Shown one piece after another: positions 8,845 to 17,833 of a stretch of 64,000 nucleotides of DNA. Origin of the DNA: Kiritimatiellia bacterium (GTDB taxonomy: Bacteria; Verrucomicrobiota; Kiritimatiellia; CAIVKH01). Position numbers and translations under genes: made by a program. The notes beneath the pieces are model-generated. The model was given only the letters and a program-made list of their open reading frames with translations. It was not told the DNA's origin and ran no database searches. The stretch's first letter is position 1. Every line of letters begins with the position of its first letter. Where the stretch lies: contig JANWZO010000011.1 of assembly GCA_025054615.1 (NCBI GenBank), positions 1 to 64,000 on the forward strand, read 5' to 3'.

Positions 8845-10538
8845 CAGCGGCCCCTGGGAACAGTGGCGTCGGCAGGCCGGGCTGCGACCGGTCGGGGCGC
8901 GAGCGGGGATCCTTCCGGCGGCATTGGCGGCATTTCCTCTTTGAGAAGCGATTTCGGGATCGCGTCTTCATCCTGCAAGACGCCTTTGTACCAGATCTGC
9001 ACGCGGACGCCCTCATAGCTCCGCCGTTGACCCGTTTCAGTCTCCTCCTCATCGCGGAAGTTTTTGGGAACGATATAGGTGGCCGTCACGGATTTTTGTT
9101 CGCCGGCGCCCCAGGCGGATTCGATGCGCAGCGGCGTTTCAGGCACACGCGCGCGCGTGGGGGTCACGCTATCCGTGCCGACGATGCGGTCGAAGAAGAC
9201 GACCCACACGCGGAGATCGTCGACGTCGATACGCCCCTCGCCGAGGCGCGGGCGCATCACAATTCGCGCGAGGCGCATTTCGTCGAATTCCTTGGTGCCG
9301 GGGAACCGTTCGCGTTCGATGGCCAGAATGCGGATGCGGCGTGGCAGCGCGGGCTGCGCGGGTTCGGGCGTTGCGCGGCGGCGCATGGATTGGACGATCT
9401 CCTCCCGGGCGAGCCGTTGGCGTTCGGCGGCCGCCTGGGTGTACAGTGGGGTGCCGGCCGCGAGGACCATCAGTCGCGCCCAGACGTCGCCCGCCTCCTT
9501 GAGTAAGCCGCGCTGCTCGTAGAGGCGCGCGCGTTCGACCAGGGCGGGGATATTGTCCGGAGCAAGGATGAGGAGACGCTCCAGCGCCTGGTCGGCGGCG
9601 AGCCAGTTGCCCTTTTGCGCTTCGAGTCGGGCGAGCTGGAGAAGTTCCCGCATGCGCGCCGCCAACGGGTCTTCGGCGGCAGGCCGCTCGGGGATCGCGA
9701 TCTGCGGCACGGCCGGGGTGGCGGGCGGTTGGGCAGTTTCTGTCCGCACTTCGGGCTCGCGAGCACGCGGTTCTGCGGTTTGCGCGGACTCCCGCGTTGC
9801 CCGCTCGGGTTGTTCGCGGCTTGCTGGCGGGGTCGGGTGAGCGGCGGGGGCGGCAACTGCGGCGGTTTGAAGCTGAGTTGAAATTGCAGAGAGTTCTTCG
9901 CGAAGGCCGCTGATCACTTGCTTGATTTCCTCGACTTCACGCTTGATCGGATCCGGAACGGCTGGCGGGGGCTCAGCCGATTGCCTTTCGACCGTTGCCG
10001 GGGGCTGTGTGGCCGCTTGCGGCTCACGGCCCTGCGCCCCGGCGGGAGATTCGGTTTGAATGGCCGGCGCTGACGGCGTGGCGGCCTCGGAGGGTTTTGA
10101 CGGCGCGGCGGCCTGTTGCGCCGGTCGATGGCGCATCGGGAGTACGAAGATGAAGTACGCCTCGAGCGCGAGGATCACAAGCACAGATGCAATAGCGAGC
10201 CGCTGCAGGCGGCTTGGTCTTCGCTTCGGTGTATTGAAGTGGATTTCAACAGGTTGGAATTCGATTAGTGTACTGCCGATTTCGATGCGGTCCCCCGCTC
10301 GCAATTTGACCTCGCCCTGGACAATCTGGCCATTTACCGTGGGCGGGTTGAGCGAGCCCAGGTCGCGCAACCACACGCCATCGGCGCGTTGTTCTAGGAT
10401 GGCGTGCCGGCGGGAAACAGCTTCATCGTCAGCTAGATCGATCTGGCAGGAGGGATCGCGTCCGATCAGTAAATCGCCCTGTTGGACCGAAATTCGGCGG
10501 CCCCGGTAGCGGCCGTTATGGAACACCAAACGGTACAT
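8844..10538 (-). CDS. FHA-domain membrane protein with TPR-like region
   Basis: 564 residues. Residues 1-95 form an FHA phosphothreonine-binding domain: GRDPSC, SRRH and a variant of the N-G-T-x-x-N-G loop (SLNPPTVNG). A single membrane helix follows near 113-133 (LQRLAIASVLVILALEAYFI), so the FHA domain should be cytoplasmic. Then come a long Pro/Ala/Glu-rich linker with a short coiled coil, a TPR-like helical section near 290-375 and a C-terminal beta-rich region (about 390-540) I do not recognise. It presumably links a Ser/Thr-kinase signal inside the cell to envelope functions. It is co-transcribed with aroK by a stop/start overlap, an unusual partner. Confidence 0.82.
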   Translation of the reverse strand: MYRLVFHNGRYRGRRISVQQGDLLIGRDPSCQIDLADDEAVSRRHAILEQRADGVWLRDLGSLNPPTVNGQIVQGEVKLRAGDRIEIGSTLIEFQPVEIHFNTPKRRPSRLQRLAIASVLVILALEAYFIFVLPMRHRPAQQAAAPSKPSEAATPSAPAIQTESPAGAQGREPQAATQPPATVERQSAEPPPAVPDPIKREVEEIKQVISGLREELSAISTQLQTAAVAAPAAHPTPPASREQPERATRESAQTAEPRAREPEVRTETAQPPATPAVPQIAIPERPAAEDPLAARMRELLQLARLEAQKGNWLAADQALERLLILAPDNIPALVERARLYEQRGLLKEAGDVWARLMVLAAGTPLYTQAAAERQRLAREEIVQSMRRRATPEPAQPALPRRIRILAIERERFPGTKEFDEMRLARIVMRPRLGEGRIDVDDLRVWVVFFDRIVGTDSVTPTRARVPETPLRIESAWGAGEQKSVTATYIVPKNFRDEEETETGQRRSYEGVRVQIWYKGVLQDEDAIPKSLLKEEMPPMPPEGSPLAPRPVAARPADATVPRGR

Positions 10539-10696
10539 GGGCTGAAGATACCCAGCATATAAACGCTCGCCCGGCGCCTCAACGCCAAGTTACAAGCTGT
10601 GAAACTGAGACGACGCGTCGGCGGGGTTGCTACAGCGCGGCGTTGTCGCGGCGGGGGGATGGTTTCAGGGTCGTTTCGGCTAGATCACTAAAGGGC

Positions 10697-10724
10697 TTGA
10701 ATTGCCGGTGCTCGACATTAGCAT
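10697..10724 (+). promoter_or_regulatory. Possible promoter of the KTSC-parA pair
   Basis: TTGAAT (10697-10702), 16 nt, TAGCAT (10719-10724). It lies shortly before the SD AGGAGA (10737-10742) of the gene starting at 10748. Moderate match only. Confidence 0.35.
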
Positions 10725-10747
10725 GCAATTCGGAGTAGGAGAGACAC

Positions 10748-11689
10748 ATGACTGCAACCTCATCCAAGCCAACCCCATCCAATCCTGCGCCTGGAGCGGC
10801 GATACGATTTCAGACGCGACCGCCGATGAAATCGGCGCCTGCAAAATCGAAAGGGTTGACGATCGCGGTTGCGGTGGTCAGCGGAGTGGCGGTTCTGGGC
10901 CTCGGGGCAGCCGGATTTTTCCTGGCGAGGTCGGCCTCTCTCGGCTCGGAGAATGAGGTTCACCGGTCGGCGGCGGTGGACCTTGCAAAGGCGCTGAATG
11001 TTTCGGTCGACACGAATGAGATTCTATCGGGCCAGTCATGGGAGAAGGTGACCGCGGCTCTGACAGCGCTTCGCAACGAGGCCGAACGGCTACGCGCGCG
11101 AGTGAAGGAGCTCGAGCCGGAGGTGGACGAGGCGGCGCGTTTGAGGGCCACGCTCCAGACGGCCGAGTCGAATGCAAGGCAGGCGGCGATCCAGGTGGCG
11201 GACCTGAAGAAGCAGTTGGACGACGCGCAGGCGGCCTCGCAGAAAAAAATTCAGGAGTTGGAGAAAGAGCTTGGAGAAACGAAAAAGGCGCTGGATCGAA
11301 CTCGGGCGCGCATCGCGGAATTGGAAGCTGCCGCCCCAGTTGCCGTTCCCCAAACCGGCGGCGAGCCCGTATCGGAGGACACGGTGGCTGTTCAAGAGCC
11401 TGCGCCGGAACCGGTGGCTGCGCCCGCTGCGAAGGACGCGTTGAGCTTCACATTCCCGCCCAACCGACGGGAGCTCCTCCAGTCGGCGGCCTACCTCGAG
11501 GCGAGCAAAACGCTGATCGTCACGCTTGTGGACGGCGTCGAAATTCGGTATTCGAACGTGCCGAAGGTTGCCTATGATAGTCTGATTGCGTCTCCGGTGT
11601 TTGAAACATTCTATCGCATCCACATTCTCGGCCGGTATCCGGCCTCGATCGACGACAAAGCCGCTGTCCGCGAGCTCGGCCGCCCTTAA
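10748..11689 (+). CDS. Membrane-anchored coiled-coil protein with C-terminal KTSC domain
   Basis: 313 residues. A flexible Ser/Pro/Ala N-terminus is followed by one membrane helix near 37-60 (LTIAVAVVSGVAVLGLGAAG), a long coiled coil from about 100 to 200 (heptads of Leu/Ala/Glu/Lys), a Pro/Ala linker and a C-terminal KTSC-type domain. That domain is recognised by SAAYLEASKTLIVTLVDG, Y-S-N-V-P-K-V-A-Y and the terminal IHILGRYP. The SD GGAGAG supports the ATG at 10748. parA begins only 15 bp downstream, so the two are almost surely one transcript. A link to chromosome-segregation anchoring is suggested by this context, but no function is established for such a fusion. Confidence 0.78.
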   Translation: MTATSSKPTPSNPAPGAAIRFQTRPPMKSAPAKSKGLTIAVAVVSGVAVLGLGAAGFFLARSASLGSENEVHRSAAVDLAKALNVSVDTNEILSGQSWEKVTAALTALRNEAERLRARVKELEPEVDEAARLRATLQTAESNARQAAIQVADLKKQLDDAQAASQKKIQELEKELGETKKALDRTRARIAELEAAAPVAVPQTGGEPVSEDTVAVQEPAPEPVAAPAAKDALSFTFPPNRRELLQSAAYLEASKTLIVTLVDGVEIRYSNVPKVAYDSLIASPVFETFYRIHILGRYPASIDDKAAVRELGRP

Positions 11690-11704
11690 ATCGCGCGTTG
11701 CTCC

Positions 11705-12550
11705 ATGGCCGCGCGGGTCATCGCCGTCGCCAATCAGAAAGGCGGGGTTGGGAAGACCACCACCACGGTGAATCTCTCCGCCGGTCTAGCCGAGCGCGGT
11801 CGCCGCGTTTTGATTCTGGATTTTGACCCCCAGGCCAACGCGACCAGCGGTCTCGGTCTGGAAAAGCGGCCCGGGCGGAGCCTGTACCCTGTGTTGCTGG
11901 GGCGGGCGCCCTTGGAGTCTCAAATTGTCGAGACCTCGGTCCCGCGCCTCGCAATCGTGCCTTCAGAGGTGAATCTGGCCGGCGCGGAGGTCGACATCCC
12001 GCAAATGGACCGGTATCTGCACAAGTTGCAGGACGCGCTACGCCCGGTATCCGAGAGCACGCGGTTCGATTACGTATTCATCGATTGCCCGCCGTCACTC
12101 GGCATCCTGACGATGAATGCACTGACCGCCGCAGATTCCATTTTATTGCCCATTCAGTGCGAATATTACGCGCTGGAAGGCTTGAGTGTGATGATTCGAT
12201 TGGTCGATCAGATTCGGGATGGCGGGGCGAATCCGCGTTTGGAAATCGAGGGCATCCTTCTCACGATGTATGACCAGCGGACGAATCTGGCGAACCAGGT
12301 GGTGCAACAGGTCGTCGAGCATTTTCCATCCCTGGTGTATGAGACACTGATTCCCCGAAGCGTCCGAGTGAGCGAGGCGCCGAGCCACGGCAAGCCGGTG
12401 TTGTTCTACGATCGAAATTGCACGGGGACTCTCGCCTATCGGCAACTGGCGAGGGAATTTTTAGCGCGCGATCAGGCCCGACATCGAGGGGCTGGCGCAG
12501 ACAGGGCCCCGGCCATCCCAGATACGGAGCCGACTCCGCCGGCTGAGTAG
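11705..12550 (+). CDS. parA: Chromosome partitioning ATPase ParA/Soj
   Basis: 281 residues. The deviant Walker A KGGVGKTTT is near residue 13, Walker A' LILDFDPQANATSG follows, and Walker B is VFIDCPPSLG. The Soj-type DNA-binding ATPase forms ATP dimers on the nucleoid and is driven by ParB-parS complexes to move replication origins. It lacks an N-terminal HTH, so it is the chromosomal (type Ia-short/Soj) form. It lies 15 bp after the KTSC gene. parB is not downstream in the same direction but convergent, with the two stops about 14 bp apart. Confidence 0.95.
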   Translation: MAARVIAVANQKGGVGKTTTTVNLSAGLAERGRRVLILDFDPQANATSGLGLEKRPGRSLYPVLLGRAPLESQIVETSVPRLAIVPSEVNLAGAEVDIPQMDRYLHKLQDALRPVSESTRFDYVFIDCPPSLGILTMNALTAADSILLPIQCEYYALEGLSVMIRLVDQIRDGGANPRLEIEGILLTMYDQRTNLANQVVQQVVEHFPSLVYETLIPRSVRVSEAPSHGKPVLFYDRNCTGTLAYRQLAREFLARDQARHRGAGADRAPAIPDTEPTPPAE

Positions 12551-12563
12551 CGCAACTTTCTTT

Positions 12564-13487
12564 TCACAGTTCGCCGGCGATGCCCAGAACCACCAGGATT
12601 CGGTCCAGATCGTCCGGTGAATAAAAATCGATTTCGATAGTGCCCTTCGCTTTTCGGCCGTTTGCGAAGGTGCGGCATGGCGTGAGGCGCACCGCCGTTC
12701 CGAGTTTCTGATGCAGTTGGTCGGTCACATATTGGAGGTGGCTCTCCGGAATGTCCGACGAGCGGGACCTTGCGCGGCGAACTCCGCGTTTCAGGCGGTT
12801 TACGGCCCGTTCGAGTTGTCGAACCGACCAGTCCCCCTCGACACATTTCTGTGCGAGCGCCTCCTGGTCGCGCGGCTGCTCCAAGCCGAGAAGAGCCTTG
12901 GCGTGGCCCGGCGACAATTTTCGCTCGGCGATAAGCTGGCGCACGAATACAGGCAGGTCGAGCAGGCGCAGGGCGTTAGCCACGGTGGATCGCGCCCTGC
13001 CGACACGGGCGGCAATCTGGTCCTGCGTAAGGTTGAATTTTTCAGCCAGCGCGCGATAACCCTCCGCCTCTTCCAGAAGCGTCAGGTCGGAGCGTTGTAG
13101 GTTTTCGATGAGTGCGATCTCCAGCGCCGATTGGTCGGTGGCGTCAAGAATAATGGCTGGCACATCCGATGCCCCCGCCAGTTGCGCGGCACGGAACCGC
13201 CGCTCCCCCGCGATGAGTTCAAACGTCTCTGGGCCTGTCCGGCGCAAAAGCAACGGTTGCAGGACGCCGTGTTCCCGGATCGATTGGGCCAACTCTTCAA
13301 GAGAGGCCTCGTCAAAAGATCGGCGCGGTTGCCAGGGCCCCGGGCGGATCGCTGAAAGCTTTACGCGGGTGGGGCCCGGGCGTTGGTTGAGTTCGGCGGG
13401 GATATCATTCATTTCCGAACGAGGCGCCTGAGTGTCCCGAATCAGCGCCCCGAGACCGCGGCCAAGCCCGCCTGATTTAGCCGGCAT
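12564..13487 (-). CDS. parB: Chromosome partitioning protein ParB/Spo0J
   Basis: The start was set at the ATG 13487 (MPAKSGGLGRGLGALI) because AAGGAGAGG lies 7 nt upstream and this is the usual family start; an upstream in-frame extension has no SD. About 307 residues. The ParB/Srx CTP-binding domain holds GERRFRAAQ, followed by the HTH (TQDQIAARVGRARSTVANAL), the LSPGHAKALLGL region and a C-terminal dimerisation domain. It loads as a CTP clamp at parS. I could not find a clear parS in the window. The convergent orientation relative to parA is atypical. Confidence 0.95.
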   Translation of the reverse strand: MPAKSGGLGRGLGALIRDTQAPRSEMNDIPAELNQRPGPTRVKLSAIRPGPWQPRRSFDEASLEELAQSIREHGVLQPLLLRRTGPETFELIAGERRFRAAQLAGASDVPAIILDATDQSALEIALIENLQRSDLTLLEEAEGYRALAEKFNLTQDQIAARVGRARSTVANALRLLDLPVFVRQLIAERKLSPGHAKALLGLEQPRDQEALAQKCVEGDWSVRQLERAVNRLKRGVRRARSRSSDIPESHLQYVTDQLHQKLGTAVRLTPCRTFANGRKAKGTIEIDFYSPDDLDRILVVLGIAGEL

Positions 13488-13529
13488 GTCGATACCTCTC
13501 CTTCGTCGTTTACGATCGCTTACCTCGCG

Positions 13530-13556
13530 TGTATATGATGAAATAAATTGGGTCAA
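13530..13556 (-). promoter_or_regulatory. Possible promoter of parB
   Basis: Reverse strand TTGACC (13556-13551), 15 nt, TATACA (13535-13530). The spacer is short. It lies in an AT-rich gap that also holds the forward promoter at 13616. Confidence 0.35.
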
Positions 13557-13615
13557 GAACGAGGGCGGAGGTTGAAATTCGTTTCTGGCATGAAAAATTG
13601 GAAAAATTTTTCTCG

Positions 13616-13645
13616 TTGACCATTTGGGATAAACGGGTGTAATTA
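13616..13645 (+). promoter_or_regulatory. Predicted promoter of the exopolysaccharide operon
   Basis: TTGACC (13616-13621), 18 nt, TAATTA (13640-13645), with a TG just before the -10. It precedes the perfect SD AGGAGG (13679-13684) of the first gene and stands out in an AT-rich gap. Confidence 0.5.
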
Positions 13646-13691
13646 TACATGAAGAATTTATTGAAATATTGTCCCCTCAGGAGGTGGATTC

Positions 13692-14342
13692 ATGAAAAAA
13701 TTCATAGTGGCGATGCTGTTAGCAGGGCTATCCATCTGCAGTTTTGTCGGGGTGGTTCGAGCCCAGAGCGATGTCGGCGGTGAAGGACAGGCTCAACTTG
13801 TGACTGAGGGCGAACTGGCGCAGTGGCTGGTGCGCGTACTTGGCCTCTCTCGGTTTCTTCCGGCGGCGCCCACGGATCTGGAGTGCTTCCAAATCCTGAT
13901 GCAAAATGGCATTATGCCCAAAGATGGTTGGCAATCCAATCGCCCCGTGACGATGGGCAATCTGGCACGCGTACTCGTGCTTGCCCTCGGCAAGCAGGGC
14001 GACATCGAAAATCCTGACGACGATGAGTCTTGGATTAGTTTTCTGAAGAGCGCCGGGATCGATTTCGGGACAATCGGCGAGGCCATGGAGAATCTGGAGC
14101 CCCTGCCCCAGCCGGTGGCTGCGGAAGCAGTCGTGACCGCTACTGACCCTCTCTCGAAGCTAGCCCGAATCAATCCGCCGGACGATCAGCAGGGGGGCGC
14201 AGACTTCGGCACACTTGGACGCGTTTCCTCCCCGATTTCGGAACGCGTACTGCGTGAGGTTGATCTGCCCGTCATTGAGGAGAGGATCTCCCGTCCAGAT
14301 GCGCCGCCGCGCCGTCCGCCGATGACGCCGAACGCCCCATGA
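13692..14342 (+). CDS. Secreted hypothetical protein heading the exopolysaccharide operon
   Basis: The SD AGGAGG seven bases before ATG 13692 is decisive. 216 residues with a Sec signal peptide (MKKFIVAMLLAGLSICSFVGVVRA, cut near RAQ). The mature part is mainly alpha-helical at first (EGELAQWLVRVLGLSRFL, then a second helical repeat with GNLARVLVLALG) and ends in a Pro/Arg-rich tail. The helical region may resemble S-layer-homology style repeats, but I cannot assign it. It is followed within about 70 bp by the beta-barrel gene, and its role is presumably in the same envelope polysaccharide machinery. Confidence 0.75.
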   Translation: MKKFIVAMLLAGLSICSFVGVVRAQSDVGGEGQAQLVTEGELAQWLVRVLGLSRFLPAAPTDLECFQILMQNGIMPKDGWQSNRPVTMGNLARVLVLALGKQGDIENPDDDESWISFLKSAGIDFGTIGEAMENLEPLPQPVAAEAVVTATDPLSKLARINPPDDQQGGADFGTLGRVSSPISERVLREVDLPVIEERISRPDAPPRRPPMTPNAP

Positions 14343-14414
14343 TGGCTTGCTCGACCACGAAAAAAAGTGTTTGGCATAAACCCACTGAAAAAAATTGATG
14401 GTGGAGGCATCCCT

Positions 14415-15605
14415 ATGAAATGGATCAAGTCCGTGATCGCCGGTTCGCTGACGGCGGCAATCCTGTGCGACTTTGCGGCTGCACTTACGGAAACGGCTCA
14501 AAACATACAGTTGAAAAACCGCCTGCGCGTGGGCTGGGACAATAATGTGTATGAGGAGGAGCGCGAAGAGGATCGTGACGAAAGCTTCAAACTGATTGAA
14601 GAAATTGAGTTGTTACTGAACTTTGATTTTGAGCAGTCATTTTTCGGTCTCCGCTATCGACCCTCCTTTGTTTGGTGGACTGATCGCGAGCCAGATGACA
14701 CCGATTTCCATCATGAACTCGATCTCGTCCTCGCGCACAATTTCACGCCCCGCCTATCGCTCAATGCCAAAAATACCATGCGCCTAGCTGAAATTCCTGA
14801 GTTGATCGACCGGGGTTCGGTGGTGCGCGAAAATGATGATTACACGTATAATTTGACCGATGCGGTGATCGGATACCGCATTACAGAAGCAACACGCGTC
14901 GAGCTGGGTGGGCGTTACACGATCCTCCGCTATGATGAGAATGAGGAACGAGCTAAAACCGACGACTACGACATCACCGCTGTCGGTGTCACTCTTCGGC
15001 ACCAGTGGTTGCAGGACACGGCAGTCTCCGCAGATCTCCGACTGGAAAATACCGAATACATCGATACGGAAGAGCGCAGCTCCGAGAGTGTTTTTTACGG
15101 GGTGGGATTGGAGCAGATTTTCTCTCCAAACTTAGTTGGGTCGGTCCGGGGCGGCATTCAGGACAAGTCCTTTGACTCCGCGCAAATCAGTGATGAACAA
15201 AATCCTTTCGGAGACCTCTCGCTGACGTACCTTCCTTCGCCGAAAACGCGAATTACATTGGGTGCAGGTTATTCGATGTTTGAACCGGATGTCTTTCCTT
15301 TCGCAAGCCAAGACCGCCTGCTAAGCTATCTTACGATTGGTCACGACATCTCCGCCCGCTTGCAGCTGTTCCTTGCCACAAGCTTGCAGTTGAGCGATTA
15401 CAGCCAGGACCAGACGCTGGATGATCCTCGGTATCGGAAGATGGACGGCGAGGAGACCGTCTGGCAGGCCAGCGGGCGCGTGAGCTACATGATTAACCGG
15501 AAGAACTACCTCGAACTGGGCGTCCAGTACCTCGATTTCAGCACTGACCTGCGTGATGAATTCGATCGTACGCGCGTCGAGGTGGGTTGGAGAACGCAGC
15601 TCTAA
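14415..15605 (+). CDS. Outer-membrane beta-barrel protein of the exopolysaccharide locus
   Basis: Start at ATG 14415 (MKWIKSVIAGSLTAAIL), which begins a Sec signal peptide; GGTGGAGG lies upstream. About 396 residues made of regularly alternating amphipathic strands separated by acidic turns, ending in TRVEVGWRTQL with alternating hydrophobics typical of BAM substrates. It resembles the outer-membrane barrels (EpsL / 'outer membrane beta-barrel' type) found beside Wzc-Wza genes. The likely role is export or secretion of the polysaccharide across the outer membrane, or assembly with the Wza-like lipoprotein. Assignment rests on composition and context. Confidence 0.75.
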   Translation: MKWIKSVIAGSLTAAILCDFAAALTETAQNIQLKNRLRVGWDNNVYEEEREEDRDESFKLIEEIELLLNFDFEQSFFGLRYRPSFVWWTDREPDDTDFHHELDLVLAHNFTPRLSLNAKNTMRLAEIPELIDRGSVVRENDDYTYNLTDAVIGYRITEATRVELGGRYTILRYDENEERAKTDDYDITAVGVTLRHQWLQDTAVSADLRLENTEYIDTEERSSESVFYGVGLEQIFSPNLVGSVRGGIQDKSFDSAQISDEQNPFGDLSLTYLPSPKTRITLGAGYSMFEPDVFPFASQDRLLSYLTIGHDISARLQLFLATSLQLSDYSQDQTLDDPRYRKMDGEETVWQASGRVSYMINRKNYLELGVQYLDFSTDLRDEFDRTRVEVGWRTQL

Positions 15606-15625
15606 ACAGCTCGGCGGCTTTTTGA

Positions 15626-15661
15626 AACCGGGTCCGCTCCGCATCGCGGACGGACCCGGTT
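15626..15661 (+). terminator. Strong hairpin between barrel and kinase genes
   Basis: AACCGGGTCCG... pairs with ...CGGACCCGGTT (about 16 bp with one bulged C, loop ATC). There is no T-run after it, so it may act as attenuator or mRNA 3' stabiliser rather than a full intrinsic terminator. Confidence 0.5.
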
Positions 15662-15690
15662 CGCGTTTAGGGACAGAGATGGAGGCGTAA

Positions 15691-17829
15691 TTGGAAATGG
15701 CTACGGATCCTCAGAGCGAATCAAGGCTCCATTTCTTGGACTATTGGCGGGTGATCAAATCCCGCAAGGAAATCATTCTGGCCGTTGTCCTTCTCGTCGT
15801 GCTGACGGGCATCTTCTACACCCTCACGATGCCCAAAATTTACAGAGCCAACGCGCGCATCTCCGTGCGCGAGGACATGTTGGACGTGCCGGTCTTTGAA
15901 CGCCAGTTCGGCACTCCCTACAATCCTTTTTTCCTCAAAACCCAGTACGAAATCATCCAGTCGCGCCCCATCCTTTATCAGGTGATTCAAAACCTCGATC
16001 TGCAGCGGAAATGGGCCGCTAAATTTGGGGCCGAGGGCGGGATGCTGCGACGCGAGGATGCGTATGCCATCCTGTCAAAGATGGTCCGCGTCACGCAGTT
16101 TCGTGACACGAGCCTGATCGATATTCAGGTTTACAGTGAGGACCGCGAGGAGGCGGCCCGCATCGCGAATGAGATCGCCAACGTCTATAGGGAGCAGCGT
16201 TTGTCGGTCAAGCGGCGTGAGGTCAAACGGGGGGTCGAGGCGTTGGAGAACGAACTGCAGAAGCAGCAGGAGCGAGTCGATGCTGCCGAGGCGGAACTCG
16301 AGCGGATTCGACGCGAGGGCGGCGTTGCGCTCATTCAACGCGGCATGCGCGTTGACAAAGTCCGGCTCCAGCAACTCGAGGCTGATCGGATTGCCGCACG
16401 GGTGGACATGCTCGTTCGGGAGGCGAGAAAAAACCAGCTCGAAGCGCTGGACGGCGATGAGCTTCTGAACGCCTCGGCCTACATTGTGAACGATCCGACG
16501 CTTCTGTCGCTTCGGCGCCAAATCGCGGATACGGAAGTCCAGCTCAAGCTTCTACTCGAAAACCTCGGCACCCAGCACCCGGAGGTTCGCCGTGTCCAAG
16601 CCGCCCTCGATGAGCTCCGCAACAAGCTCAATGCGGCTTTGGATGGATTGAAGAAAGGCATCCGGGCCGACTACGAGGTCGCACGCGCCAAGTATCTCGC
16701 ATTGGAGGCAGAGTTGGAGGCAGTCCGGAAAGCGGATATCGAAGCCGAGGGGGAACAATATTTGCCATTTGAGCGCGCTCAGCGAAATGTGGAGATTCAG
16801 CGCGAGATCCTGACCGCTCTGCGCGCGCGAATTGCTCAGCAGGGCATCGAACTTGAGGTGCCCCGCACGCCGGTGGAGGTCGTGGAACCGGCCGAACCTC
16901 CGCCTGAAAATCGATTCGTCAGTCCGCGATATGCACTAAATATCGCACTGAGTGGCGTCATCGGGTTGCTCGTCGGTATCGGCCTCGCATTCTTCATCGA
17001 ATATCTGGACACTTCTGTGAAGACTGTCGAGGACGTCGAACGGCATCTAGGACTGCCGGTCATAGGCATCATCCCCCAGAAGGTCCGCTCCCTGATGGAA
17101 GAGGGGCCGGACAGTCCCCACGCAGAGGCGTATCGTGTCCTGCGAACCAATATTCAGTTCGCACGAAAGATCGAAGGGCCGGTGGGCTCCATCGCCGTGG
17201 TCAGTGGCGGCGCGGGAGAGGGCAAGTCGACGACGCTCTTCAACCTCGCCTATGTGTGCGCACAGTTGGGCGACAAAGTGATCATTGTGGACTCCGACCT
17301 GCGGCGGCCAGTCTTACACACGTTTTTGGGGCTTTCCAACCGTTTTGGGCTCACGAACGTGTTGCTAAAAGAGGCGTCAGTGGAGGAAGCGATCAAGGCG
17401 ACGTCCCTGCCGAATCTTCATTTTCTGCCGAGTGGGAAGCTGCCGCGCTCTTCGTTGGGGCTTCTCGACTCGCAGCGCATGCGGGATCTTGTGCGTACGC
17501 TAAAGGCCCGATATGACGTCGTTTTGTTTGATTCACCCCCGATTGTGGGCGTGAGCGATGCGTCCATTCTGGCCAGCGAGGTCGATGGCGTTCTGTTCAT
17601 CGTTCAGTACCGCAAATACCCGCGGGATATTTCGGCACGGGCACGGCGCATGCTGGAAAATGTCGGGGCGAACGTGTTGGGCGTGGTCTTGAACAACATT
17701 AATATTTTGCGCGATGACAACTACTACTACTATCACTCCTACTATTCGCAGTATTATGAGCGTTCACCCGAAGCCACTCCAGCCGAAGAGTTTGCTGCCA
17801 GCGGCACGGGCAACAAAGACAAAATCTGA
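15691..17829 (+). CDS. Polysaccharide chain-length regulator fused to tyrosine autokinase (Wzc/BY-kinase)
   Basis: 712 residues. Wzz-type N-terminus with membrane helix near 27-50, a long periplasmic coiled coil (about 170-400), a second helix near 412-435 (ALSGVIGLLVGIGLAFFIEY) and a cytoplasmic BY-kinase domain. Walker A is GGAGEGKSTT, A' is VIIVDSDLRRP and B is VLFDSPPI. The C-terminus has a tyrosine cluster (DDNYYYYHSYYSQYYERS) that is autophosphorylated in this family to control polymer length and export. GGAGG (15681-15685) is 5 nt before the TTG at 15691 and 11 nt before the ATG at 15697; either may be used. It is flanked by barrel and Wza-like genes. Confidence 0.93.
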   Translation: MEMATDPQSESRLHFLDYWRVIKSRKEIILAVVLLVVLTGIFYTLTMPKIYRANARISVREDMLDVPVFERQFGTPYNPFFLKTQYEIIQSRPILYQVIQNLDLQRKWAAKFGAEGGMLRREDAYAILSKMVRVTQFRDTSLIDIQVYSEDREEAARIANEIANVYREQRLSVKRREVKRGVEALENELQKQQERVDAAEAELERIRREGGVALIQRGMRVDKVRLQQLEADRIAARVDMLVREARKNQLEALDGDELLNASAYIVNDPTLLSLRRQIADTEVQLKLLLENLGTQHPEVRRVQAALDELRNKLNAALDGLKKGIRADYEVARAKYLALEAELEAVRKADIEAEGEQYLPFERAQRNVEIQREILTALRARIAQQGIELEVPRTPVEVVEPAEPPPENRFVSPRYALNIALSGVIGLLVGIGLAFFIEYLDTSVKTVEDVERHLGLPVIGIIPQKVRSLMEEGPDSPHAEAYRVLRTNIQFARKIEGPVGSIAVVSGGAGEGKSTTLFNLAYVCAQLGDKVIIVDSDLRRPVLHTFLGLSNRFGLTNVLLKEASVEEAIKATSLPNLHFLPSGKLPRSSLGLLDSQRMRDLVRTLKARYDVVLFDSPPIVGVSDASILASEVDGVLFIVQYRKYPRDISARARRMLENVGANVLGVVLNNINILRDDNYYYYHSYYSQYYERSPEATPAEEFAASGTGNKDKI

Positions 17830-17833
17830 TCAC

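Noticed and set aside
11700-13700. parS site near parAB
   Set aside because: No sequence close to TGTTTCACGTGAAACA was found; CACGTG-containing spots elsewhere lack the flanking arms.
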